A DNA stretch of 64,000 nucleotides from Variovorax sp. Sphag1AA. GTDB lineage: Bacteria; Pseudomonadota; Gammaproteobacteria; Burkholderiales; Burkholderiaceae_C. The DNA lies in contig NZ_JACHYC010000007.1 in NCBI RefSeq assembly GCF_014192575.1, positions 186,001 through 250,000 of the forward strand, read 5' to 3'. The notes under the pieces were generated by a model. That model did no database searches. It was not told the DNA's origin and saw only the letters and a list, made by a program, of their open reading frames with translations. Of the stretch, positions 8,351 to 17,600 are shown one piece after another. The stretch's first letter is position 1, and the number at the start of each line of letters is the position of its first letter. Made by a program: the position numbers and the translations under genes.

Positions 8351-9829
8351 ATGCGATATTTGTTCTGTGCGACGGCGGTCGCGACCGCCATGGTTCTGAC
8401 CGCCTGTAGCAAGCAGGAGGCGCCCGCCGAGAAGCCAGCGCCACCCGCAGCGACCAACGTGGCGCCTCCGGTACCCGACGTCGGCAAAGTCGCCAACGAG
8501 AAGACGACGGCCGAAGGCTTCGGTGCAACGGCTGGCGAGGCAGTCGCGGAGGCAATGAAGATGGCCATCCTGCAGGTCAACGGTGCGGCTATCCAGTCGT
8601 CGACCGTCTCGGCCAAGTACGGTCTGGATGTGAGCCTCGGGCAGGACGCGGTGTCCCTGCGTGCCAATGCATTTGCGGACGTCGTCAAGCAGCGCTCGGG
8701 TGGGGTGATCCAGAACTTCAGGATGATCGAGTTGCAGGAGCCATCCGTGATTGGTGGCAAGCGCTACAAGGCGACCATCGAGGCGCAGATCGCCAAGTTC
8801 ACGCCCTCTGCGGACATGCAGAAGCTCAAAGTGGTGGTGGGGCCGATCCGCTTCGACGGCGCGAGCCTGCCGATGGGCAACCGATCCGTGTCGGCCGCGG
8901 AGGTTGGGGCGACGCTTCGGCAACGCATCAGCGATGCGCTGGTGCAGACCGGACGCTTCGCCGTGCTCGATCGGGAGTTCAGCCCGGAGATCGAGCGCGA
9001 ACTCGACATGATTTCATCGGGCCAGGCGCCCAGCGCCGAGCTTGCGAAACTGTCTCAAGCCGCGAGTGCCGATCTCGTGTGGAGCGCACGAGTGAGCAAC
9101 CTAGCCTACAACCGGCACGCGCGGCAGTTGAAGACGAGCGACCGCGAGCTCGTGAGCTACTCGGGTGGGTGGGCCATCTCGGAGAAGCTGGTCAATGTGG
9201 CGACACGCCAGGTCGTCGCGTCTGATTCGTTGCGCGGCATGGTGCCGTCCACTGCAGCGACGACGCTGAGCCAGGGGATTGATTCCGGCAAGGTGCTGGA
9301 AGACATGAGCACGGATCTCGTGAACCAGGTGGTCGCATCGGTGCTGCGTCGAACCTTCCCTGTGACCGTGGTCGCGCTGGATGGCACGAACGTCGTTCTG
9401 AGCCAGGGTGGGCAGGCGCTGAAGGAAGGCGCACGCTACGCCATGGTGACGATGGGCACCGAGATGAAGGACCCGCAGACAGGGCAGAGCCTCGGGCGCG
9501 TCGAATCGCCGTGCTGCGAGCTGGTGGTGGAGCGCGTGACGCCCAATCTGTCATATGGACGTCTTGAGAACGTCCGTTCGAACCTTGAGCAGTTGCCAGC
9601 AGGTGGACTGCAGTTGCGCGAACAGCTTGCAGGGGCTGGCGCAGTGGCCAAGGCTGCGGCTGCCGCGGCTGCTGAAGGATCGGTCGCCTCCGCAGGGACG
9701 GCCGATGCCGTTGCAACGGTCTCCGCACCCCCGACTACATCTTCGGTAGCGAAACCGTCCGCACAACGCAAGTCCCCGGCACAGCAACAGCAGCCGGGAG
9801 GCGCGAGCAAAGATGACGACAAATGGTAG
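8351..9829 (+). CDS. FlgT/CsgG-like lipoprotein
   Basis: The 492-residue product from the ATG at 8351 has a lipoprotein signal with lipobox LTAC (Cys19 or so) followed by SKQE and a Pro/Ala linker. Next comes a FlgT-N-like domain (GFGATAGEAVAEAMKMA, then RYKATIEAQIAKF). A CsgG/FlgT-M-like domain follows (VVVGPIRFDG, a helix ending VLDREF, then a strand-rich region). The C-terminal SH3-like domain, around VVALDGTNVVLSQGG and LGRVESPCCELVVERV, matches the FlgT C-domain layout. A Ser/Ala/Pro/Gln tail follows. Gene order suggests that it anchors a periplasmic/outer-membrane complex built with the three upstream proteins. It could instead be an LpoB- or CsgG-like assembly factor. Confidence 0.7.
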   Translation: MRYLFCATAVATAMVLTACSKQEAPAEKPAPPAATNVAPPVPDVGKVANEKTTAEGFGATAGEAVAEAMKMAILQVNGAAIQSSTVSAKYGLDVSLGQDAVSLRANAFADVVKQRSGGVIQNFRMIELQEPSVIGGKRYKATIEAQIAKFTPSADMQKLKVVVGPIRFDGASLPMGNRSVSAAEVGATLRQRISDALVQTGRFAVLDREFSPEIERELDMISSGQAPSAELAKLSQAASADLVWSARVSNLAYNRHARQLKTSDRELVSYSGGWAISEKLVNVATRQVVASDSLRGMVPSTAATTLSQGIDSGKVLEDMSTDLVNQVVASVLRRTFPVTVVALDGTNVVLSQGGQALKEGARYAMVTMGTEMKDPQTGQSLGRVESPCCELVVERVTPNLSYGRLENVRSNLEQLPAGGLQLREQLAGAGAVAKAAAAAAAEGSVASAGTADAVATVSAPPTTSSVAKPSAQRKSPAQQQQPGGASKDDDKW

Positions 9830-10369
9830 TTGCGGGTTTTCGTTGTGGCGCTTCGCATCCTGATGTCAACGTGACCGGTATCCGTGGCGCGTGAAGTTCG
9901 GCGTAGCAAAGCGGTCGCTCACCTATGCGGTGCTTCGTAGGGAGCAGAGTCGAAGCTAGGGGTAGTTCAGACTGGTTGCGGTCCTTCGGACCGTCGCGCG
10001 ATTAGGACTGCTTTGCCCCGCGTTGCGGGCGAAGTCATGCCAGGTCGACCACAAAGCCCGTTTAGGACGGCGAGCTGCCGGTCGCGCATCCAGTGGTCAA
10101 GGACTGCTTCGGCCAAGAGCGCACACGCATGTTGCTTGCTGGCATTTCGTCAGTCCTGACACAGCGTGCGGCCGAAACGTGCCCTGAAGAGGCATTGGCT
10201 GTACTAATCTTGACGCCTCAAAGCTGCCCGAAGCTGCACCCTCGGCACTCCAGTAGGTAGCTGCAGGAGCTGCAGGTTCATCGCTAGTCAGATGGACTGA
10301 TTCACGACGATCGACGCCAGAAATTCCCCATGGACTTCATTCTGGACTCTCGCAGAGCCCGCGTCGGCA
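9830..10369. other. Intergenic stretch, no gene seen
   Basis: Between the lipoprotein gene and a converging minus-strand gene I find no credible coding frame. There are short palindromes, such as GGTCCTTCGGACC near 9981-9993, but none is followed by a T tract. Confidence 0.45.
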
Positions 10370-12115
10370 TCAGCGTGCCAGCAAACTTGCGATGGAGCCG
10401 TTGACCGCTTCAAACGCGCCGATGACGCCATCGAAAACAAAGTCAAGCGCTCTTCCATAGCCTTGATTCACCGTTGCGGTGTCGAAGCCCAGTGCCTGTA
10501 GGGTCGCCAGCGCTTGACCGAACGACTCATGAGCGTCGGCAATCCGCAGATCGTTCGTCAGGAACAGCGGCGCCATGCGGTCGTTCTTCTCCGCCCAGGT
10601 TTCGGGCTCGACGTCGCGGACGAACGCGTCGACAGACTCCTGCTGAGTATCCAACTGCTCCACGATGTTGAGTAGCCCCTGAAGCAGCTTGAGGCTGCCC
10701 AGCCCCTTCACCTTCTCGGCCGGGCACCCTGCCTTGCGCAACAACTGGCGCATGAAGCCATCCGGCACGCGTTGCCATACCTCATGCAGGCTCTTGCATC
10801 GCGCAAGGAACGCCTGCTGCGTCATGCTCAATGGCGCCACCTGCGCCAGGCGGCACAGTTGTGGATAGGTGGTCCACCAGTTGGCTTCGATCTCCGCGCG
10901 GGAGAACCCGACCAGTTCGGCTGCCCCTTTGGGAATTCCAACAGCCTCGCCGAGCTTGGAGAGGCGGTCGCCAAGATCGAGGATCTGGTCCAACAGGCGC
11001 TTCGTCTTGGCAACGACGTGCTCCTCGGCGAGGTCTGCCCCGGCAACGCGCCCCCCATCGACGACGCAGTGATGGGCATGGACGATCTCTCGGTCTGGCT
11101 TGGGCTTGTACAGCGCCCGAATCGGAACACGGATCAGGTTGCGACCGACGCGTACGCAGTCTGAGAACGCCCACTGGCCTAGGTAGGACGGATTGGTGTC
11201 GCCGTAGCGGTTGGGCATGCTTTCGTAGAAGGAGCTCTGTTCATACCGCTCAAGGAACCGGTCATCGAGGTAGATGCTGCCACCGTGGAGTTGCGCGTTC
11301 GCACGTGCGTGCGTCATCGGGCCGTCGAGGCCTGGCCACACGAGGCCTTCGGCTGTCTGTTCCAGGCACAGCTCGCAAGATACCGCCGCGACGGTGGCCC
11401 AGACCTGCAGGAGGAGGCCGCGTTCGTCCTTGCGGATGTCACCATCGCACCACTTGCCTTCGGCCTTCAGGTCAAAGTATTCCTTGCCCGCCATCAACTC
11501 CACAAGTTCAGGGGTTTCCGGCAGTACCGCTGAGTAGTAGAACGAACGGACACCGACTGCGCCCCGCATCCACAGGTACTTGCGAAGGTACTCGTTGGAC
11601 ATCCGCCAGATCACGTTGCGCGATACCTCCCAGTAGTAGTTGGCCGAAACCTCGCCATCTGCCACACCGAACTCTGGGAGACCAAGGTCGTCATAAACCA
11701 GGCGCTGCTCGTTGTTTCCGATGCATGAGACGCTGAGTCCGAGGGCCATCCAGACCTTCTCGGCCAAGCTGTAGGTATAGAAGGAGCCGCCACCCCAAGA
11801 GGCGACGATGTAGTCATGGCCGGACACAGAAGGCGCGAACCCAGCACAGCTGCCCTTCCCGCGCAGCGTGGGCACCGAGAACGAGACGACGCCATTGCTG
11901 CCGGCCTCGAGCACCTCAAGAGTGTCGACAGCCGCCTCTGGCACAGCGGCCATGACAAGGTGCACCACCTCTTCGCTCACGTCTTTGCCCTCCGACAGGG
12001 CGCTGACCTCGACACGCTCCTGTGGGTCCAAGCCGATCGGGGAGAGCAAGCGGCGCAACCTCTCCGGCAGGAGTTGTTGAGGCACAGGGAATGTGGCTAG
12101 GTAATCGATCGGCAT
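10370..12115 (-). CDS. Large protein of unknown function next to Shedu-like nuclease
   Basis: The 581-residue product starts at the ATG at 12115; the longer frame to 12247 adds an Arg/Ala-rich segment that looks noncoding. It is soluble and mixed alpha/beta, with a Gly-rich ASWGGGSFYTYS around residue 105 and several Cys. The N-terminal half has many Trp and Tyr. The C-terminal third is helical and ends in an Ala/Phe-rich stretch. No family or catalytic motif was recognised. It lies 173 bases downstream of the DUF4263 gene on the same strand, which makes a role in the same defence locus plausible but unproven. Confidence 0.6.
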   Translation of the reverse strand: MPIDYLATFPVPQQLLPERLRRLLSPIGLDPQERVEVSALSEGKDVSEEVVHLVMAAVPEAAVDTLEVLEAGSNGVVSFSVPTLRGKGSCAGFAPSVSGHDYIVASWGGGSFYTYSLAEKVWMALGLSVSCIGNNEQRLVYDDLGLPEFGVADGEVSANYYWEVSRNVIWRMSNEYLRKYLWMRGAVGVRSFYYSAVLPETPELVELMAGKEYFDLKAEGKWCDGDIRKDERGLLLQVWATVAAVSCELCLEQTAEGLVWPGLDGPMTHARANAQLHGGSIYLDDRFLERYEQSSFYESMPNRYGDTNPSYLGQWAFSDCVRVGRNLIRVPIRALYKPKPDREIVHAHHCVVDGGRVAGADLAEEHVVAKTKRLLDQILDLGDRLSKLGEAVGIPKGAAELVGFSRAEIEANWWTTYPQLCRLAQVAPLSMTQQAFLARCKSLHEVWQRVPDGFMRQLLRKAGCPAEKVKGLGSLKLLQGLLNIVEQLDTQQESVDAFVRDVEPETWAEKNDRMAPLFLTNDLRIADAHESFGQALATLQALGFDTATVNQGYGRALDFVFDGVIGAFEAVNGSIASLLAR

Positions 12116-12288
12116 GACCGAGTGTATGCAGGCGTCTGTGGCCGGGTGAGTGGCACAGCGCGCCGGACGTTCAACCCGCGCAGGGCGCCGTGCTGCAGCC
12201 CCGCCGCGCTCGGTCAGGCCGATTTCGCGCGCAAAGGTCCAGGCCACGGTCTCGCCGGACCGGGAGGGATCGTCGTGACCAACCTCAC

Positions 12289-13566
12289 CTATTCGGTCGG
12301 CGAAACCGCTGGTGCCGCGCTGACGGCAGGGCCCCCACGCAGCTGATCCAGGACCGCCTGGAGCCGCGCCAACAGGTCATCGTAGGTCAAGATGTCGACA
12401 ACGCCCTTGGAGTCGCGACGTAGCACTTCGAACTCGCGCCGCTGTGCGTCGGACAGTGTGTTGCCGCGCCCCATGATCACGATGCCCGAGGGGTTGACGA
12501 TTCGGATCCTGAAGCCCGCAGGCAGCTGGGATCCGAGGAGCCGGGTCAGATAGTTCTCGCCAGTCGGCCCCCATCGGTTCAGGTGCCTCAGATAGTGCGT
12601 AACCTGACCCATGGCACCGATCAGATCGCGCATCGGCAGGTGGTGGTCGCGGTAGAGAGCCGGCAGCATGATGGGTTTGCCCATCGGCCTCTTGATCTCG
12701 ATGACGTCGACATTGCCAGACGCATCGACCAGCAGGATGTCGATTCGCCGCCAGGTCGATGCGTCGGCATCCAGGAGCCTGACCTCGGTGAAGGCTTTGA
12801 TGTACCTGGGATTCAGCAGCAGGATGATCTCCACGATCTCCACGATCTCCAGTTGCCACTGCGCCTCCGAAGTCCCCATCTCATTGGCCAGCATCGCTTG
12901 AAGCCGGTGCAGGGCAAGGGCGTACTTGGCGACATCGAATTGGCGAAAGGGCGCCTCGAGGTTGGGCTCGATTGCCGTTGTCCGCCTGTCGACATAGGCG
13001 TTCAGCAGCGCTTCGGCGTCGATCGCCGGCTCGGTGTACTGGCGAACCACAGTTCCGACGCGAGCCTGCACATAGCGTCGCAGTTCGTGCGGCGTCGGGA
13101 ACTGTTTGAGCAACCGTTCGTACTCCGGGATCGGGATGGCTTCCGGATTCGGGCCGCCGATGACGATGCTCTCGAGACCGAGGCTCTCGATGACGCCCAG
13201 GATGGAGACCTTGCGTTCGGCACTGAACCACTTCCAATCGGGCTGCGCATCTCGGTGCAGCAGGACCGGCGTCTCGAATCCAAGGACTTCCGGCTTGAAA
13301 CGGAAGTACTCACCGTCTGCGATGGCGACGGCAAATACCAATCGATCATCGTCGACCCACTGGATCTCGTCATCGCTGGCCACGCTGGCCGCCTCTTCTG
13401 CAGCGTCTTCGACGAGGTCCTGCGGCGTGAGGTGGAACGTGCCCTTTAATAGGAGTCCGTCGCCGCGCTCGAACCTCTCCCGAACCCAGCTGGTGCCATC
13501 GCGTGGTCGGTAGACGAGACGGAGCTCGTTGTCTGAAATCTCGAGCTCAACAGCAGGTTGGGGCAT
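12289..13566 (-). CDS. Shedu-like DUF4263 nuclease-domain protein (SduA-like)
   Basis: The 425-residue product from the ATG at 13566 has a C-terminal DUF4263 domain, a PD-(D/E)XK nuclease fold. Glu240 sits in WQLEIVEI, Asp276 in RRIDILL, Glu290-Ile-Lys292 in VIEIKRP and Gln321 in GAMGQVTHYL, matching the four motifs of Shedu nucleases. The N-terminal ~230 residues are variable, as in SduA proteins, and presumably sense infection or gate the nuclease. Shedu is described as a single-gene anti-phage system acting on DNA in the cytoplasm. Residues 240-247 carry a tandem repeat (EIVEIVEI) from duplicated 9-base units. Confidence 0.8.
   Translation of the reverse strand: MPQPAVELEISDNELRLVYRPRDGTSWVRERFERGDGLLLKGTFHLTPQDLVEDAAEEAASVASDDEIQWVDDDRLVFAVAIADGEYFRFKPEVLGFETPVLLHRDAQPDWKWFSAERKVSILGVIESLGLESIVIGGPNPEAIPIPEYERLLKQFPTPHELRRYVQARVGTVVRQYTEPAIDAEALLNAYVDRRTTAIEPNLEAPFRQFDVAKYALALHRLQAMLANEMGTSEAQWQLEIVEIVEIILLLNPRYIKAFTEVRLLDADASTWRRIDILLVDASGNVDVIEIKRPMGKPIMLPALYRDHHLPMRDLIGAMGQVTHYLRHLNRWGPTGENYLTRLLGSQLPAGFRIRIVNPSGIVIMGRGNTLSDAQRREFEVLRRDSKGVVDILTYDDLLARLQAVLDQLRGGPAVSAAPAVSPTE
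12825..12851. repeat. Three 9-base tandem units inside the DUF4263 gene
   Basis: On the plus strand GATCTCCAC occurs twice, followed by GATCTCCAG. The units are in frame and encode the Glu-Ile-Val repeat just after the motif-I glutamate of the nuclease, a possible slippage site. Confidence 0.7.
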
Positions 13567-13860
13567 AGTCCATTCTCGGCCGCGGGTCTCCCTCGTAGCC
13601 AGCCGCGTCGATGTCTCCGGGGTCATCGGGAAGGGTGTTTGATCGGCTGCGGATCCCCTGGATGGCCTGTTGTCGGCCTGATCGGTGACTCGCGAGTCGT
13701 CGCGAACCTAAGGGCTGACCTCACGCGGATGAAGTTGCGATCAGTTGATTGGTAGGTTAAACACTTGCCTCGGCAACTATGACTCTTGGCCGCTTCAACC
13801 CCTACGCCAGCGGCGGCGCCATGTCCGATGCTTCTGGCAACTGCAGACAGTTTGCAGACA

Positions 13861-13885
13861 CTAGCCTCTCCCGAAGCTAGGTTTT
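13861..13885 (+). terminator. Possible weak hairpin terminator
   Basis: CTAGCCTC-TCCC-GAAGCTAG can form a stem with one mismatch and is followed by GTTTTCCT. No gene upstream on the plus strand obviously needs it, so it may be a remnant. Confidence 0.25.
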
Positions 13886-14214
13886 CCTGATAACAAGTTG
13901 CAGACGAACTTCCGAGAGGGCTGCTTCAGACCTGACCGCTTGCGGAACCTGAGCCACCAGGGCCTCACGTCAAATTCAGCGCGAGTAGCGGAAGAGGCAC
14001 GCCAGGTCGCCCGCAAGGCTTTGCTCAACACTGGCTGCGGGCCTCAAGTCCCCAGACTGCCTTAGCTCAAGAGGCTGAAGAATCCTGCGAGGTGGGGCCC
14101 ACAGCGCCCGCCAAAGCTAGCGCACAAAAATGCAACATACGTGAATCCTTCACAAACGCATCTCTTGATCTCCGGCTAGGCTTCGCGCACAAATCTTGTG
14201 GAGCGAGAGGATCG

Positions 14215-14340
14215 ATGAAGATGTCGCAGAGGTGCTTGAAATGTGAGCATGTCGCAGAGCCCAATTACTCCGAAGCTGCTGTGTGCCCGAACCGCGGCGC
14301 GTTCTACGCCAAGGTTATGCAATCGGCAACTTCGATGTCG
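14215..14340 (+). pseudogene. Degenerate zinc-ribbon protein remnant
   Basis: From the ATG at 14215, preceded by GAGAGG, the frame encodes a short N-terminal zinc-ribbon-like segment. It has RCLKCEHVAEPNY, then VCPNRGAFYAKV, resembling CxxC...CPxCGxxYAKV modules common in Burkholderiales. The fourth cysteine is replaced by Arg (CPNRG). The frame then runs on to 14652 as low-quality sequence without known features. It is probably a decayed gene or an unconstrained frame, overlapping the start of the large fusion by seven bases. Confidence 0.3.
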
Positions 14341-14645
14341 CCTGCCCCCCAGCCTGCGCCGCACTCAAGGACCTCGCGCATTGAGCCATCGCTGCTAGCT
14401 AGCACTGCGACTACCGCAGCGTATCGAGCGCCCCAGAGGATGGATGAGGGTAAGGGCTTTTCTAACAAAGGGAGTGTGATTCGTAGCGACACGCCCAATG
14501 CCGATCTCGGCTGGGTAAGACGTACTTGCACCCTCAACCAGTCAACCAACGGACGGGTGCGCATGGCAAGGATACGTCTTCTTTGCCTCCGCGCGGGAGT
14601 CACCAAGACTGAGGTAATCCTGCGTCGATATTTGAGGATGGTGAC

Positions 14646-17600
14646 ATGCTGAAAAGCATCGAAAGAATCAAGGGGCTCGGCGTCTATCAGAGTTACAGCA
14701 AGCCAGCGGGCACACAAGAGTTCGGAATCAAGAATCTCATCTACGGCTGGAATTACTCCGGGAAGACCACACTCTCCCGACTGTTCGCCCAGCTTGAGAC
14801 CAAGGCGGCTAATCCCGATCTGAGCGGATGCGAGTTCACGTTTGATACTGCAGGTGATTCGATCACGGAGAAGAACTTCAATCGATGCAGTCTGTCGGTC
14901 CGCGTCTTTAATTCGGATTTCGTCCGATCAAATCTGCACTTCGATGGCGGGAGCTTCAACCCCATCCTATTGCTCGGGAAGGAATCCGAGGAAGCACAAC
15001 GAAAGATCGACGAGTTGAGCAAGCGGATCAAGCGATCCGACGAGGTCCAGCGGAGTCTGAACGGCAAGGTCGAAGATCTGAAGTTGCGGATAGCGCAGAC
15101 CAAAACGGACACCGCGAAGTTCATCCGCCAACACCTGAAGGTCGACCCCTATACAGCCACACATCTCGCCCAGGACGTCGTTGCAGTCGACGTCCTAGAA
15201 CTCCCGGTCCTCGCGGAGAAGGAACTCGCGGATGCCACTGAACTTGCTCTGACGCCCAGTTCCAAGAGGCCGAACACGGTCGAGGAACTGCGTGCTGAAC
15301 CGTCGATCGATGTTCTACACAAGGAGGCCGTCGCGGTTCTGGCGGCGATACCAAGCCTCTTCAATACCGTCAAGTACCTTGAGGAAAATCCTGCTGTTGA
15401 ACGTTGGGTCAAAGAAGGCCTGGCCCTGCATCCCGGGTCGGGACCGTGCGAGTTCTGCGGCAACGACTTGTCTCAGGATCGCCTCGCAGCGTTTCGCGCG
15501 CACTTTTCAAAGGATCTGTCGGATCACAATGAGCGGGTTAACGGTCTCCTTGCGCGTGTGAAGGTGGCCGCCTTCAGCCTAAATTGGCCCAAGCCAGCTG
15601 AACTCAACGCCCAGTTTCGCGAAGCCTACGCCGCAGCCACCGAAGCACTGCCCAGTGCCATAGATGCATTCAACCGGGCGGTGAGGAATCTCGCTGATGA
15701 AGTGCAACGCAAGGCAGACGATTCCCGCAAGTCCATGATGCCCGCACCGTTGGCCGCTGGCCTGGAAAAGGACATAAGGGACGCGGCTTCGGCGGTCAAC
15801 CTCCTCATCAAGCAGAACAATGAATTGGCCGCGAACTTCGAGAAGGCCAAAGCTGATTCGTTGAAATTGGTTCGATACCACTACGTCCAGCAGTATGTGG
15901 ACGATCAGGTTGCCACAGGCCTGGAGCAACAGAAGACGAGGCTCGCCAAGCGCTCTGATCGTCTGAAGGCCTATGCCGCAAGACTCCGACCTGAGATAGA
16001 CCACCTGCAGGCACAGATCAGTAAAGCACAACAAGGTCGAGAAAAGATCAACGAGCGCCTAGCGTCCATGCTGGGTAGTGAGGCAATCCAGATCCAGGTC
16101 GTCAAGGATGGGGCAGGTCAGGATCGATTTCAGTTGGTTCGGAAGACGGGAGCCATTGCCAAGAATTTAAGCGACGGCGAGCGAACGGCTGTTGCATTCT
16201 CGTACTTCCTGACAAAGTTGCAGGAGATTAAGCCAGCGGAATTCAAGGAGACAATCGTCTACATCGACGATCCCATCTCAAGCCTCGACGCCAATCACAT
16301 TTTTCAGGTGACCGCGGCAATCCGAGCACTCTTCTTCGAGCAGCAGGACAAGAACTCTCCTTGGCAGACGCGATGCCAACAACTGTTCATCTCCACGCAC
16401 AACTTCGAGTTTTTCAACCTGCTCAGGGAGATCAAGCCAGCTACAAGCAAGGCAGGCGCGCGGCTATTTCTAATCAGAAGGATTGCCGAGAAGTCTTCAA
16501 CCCTGGAAGACATGCCTGCGTCTCTCGCACGCTACCAGTCCGAGTACCACTTCCTGTTTGAAGTCATTCACCGCTTCCACAAGGCGCCCGATAAGACTGT
16601 CCACGAAGTGCTGATGTTGCTGCCGAACGCCATGAGGCGTTTCATCGAGCTCTACACCTACTCCAGACTTCCTGGGCCAAAGGACTCGGAACAAGTCGAT
16701 GAGCGCGCCGAAATTCTGTTCGGCGTGGAGCGTGCGAAGCGAATCCTAAAGATCGTCCACTACTTCAGTCACGGCAATACGCTTGACCGACTCGCATTGC
16801 AGCCACCCAGGCTTGACGATATGTACGACTTTCGAACTTTGTCACCGATCGACTTTGAACTGCTCGCGCGTGATCTTCTGCAAGCGGAATTGGGTATCAC
16901 GATGGAGAGCTTCGGCCCGGGAAAGGATGGCGGGATCGATTTCCGCTTCTCCATGGCGGACCAGGATGTGGTGGTACAGGCCAAGCATCATGTGGAGGGT
17001 GGGGCGAGAAGCCTTCTCCGGGCCGCGACTAAAGAGGACTCAAAAGTTCTGAAGCTGGCTCCGAGCCGGTACATCCTCGTGACGTCTCTCTCTCTAACCC
17101 CAGAACTGAAACGCAAAGTTCTGCAAGCGATGCCGTCCACGCCGGTCCGTGAAGAAGATGTGATAGGTCGCGAGGACCTGAACAACTTCCTGGGCCTCCA
17201 TCCAGATGTGCTTCGTCAGCATTTCAAACTTTGGTTGACCAGTACTGAGGTCCTTGAGCGAATTTTGCACAGTGCGGTCTACAACCGAACCGACGCTGAA
17301 TTGGCCCGCATCAGGCAACTTGTTCCCAAGTTTGTGCACAACGCCAGTGTGGCCGAGGCAGAGACGATCCTGGAAGATCGTGGCGCGCTGATCATTGCGG
17401 GCGAGCCAGGCGTCGGAAAGACCACCCTCGGTCGAATGTTGCTCTGGCTCCACATGGAGCAGAACTGGAAGGTCTTTGTCGTGGACGATCTGCAGGAGGC
17501 CATGGCAGTCAGCACGGCCGGCGAGAAGCGACTGATCTTTCTCGACGATTTCCTGGGTCAGATCAGCCTGACCAACGAACTGCTGGGAAAGGTCGATCAA

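Larger units (their letters stand above)
13567..14645. other. 1-kb spacer between two defence loci
   Basis: Apart from the hairpin at 13861-13885 and the zinc-ribbon remnant from 14215, I see no convincing gene. It probably holds the divergent promoters of the Shedu-like gene (minus) and the large fusion (plus). The CTGCAGACAG/TTGCAGAC words near 13842-13910 recur several times. Confidence 0.4.

Noticed and set aside
6846..9728. Long minus-strand open frames (6846-7634, 7597-8340, 8291-8923, 9192-9728)
   Set aside because: They lie opposite the exported-protein operon, are His/Arg/Gly-rich and have no motif. They are shadow frames of GC-rich coding DNA.
12583..13449. 288-residue plus-strand frame
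   Set aside because: It is opposite the DUF4263 gene and lacks protein-like composition.
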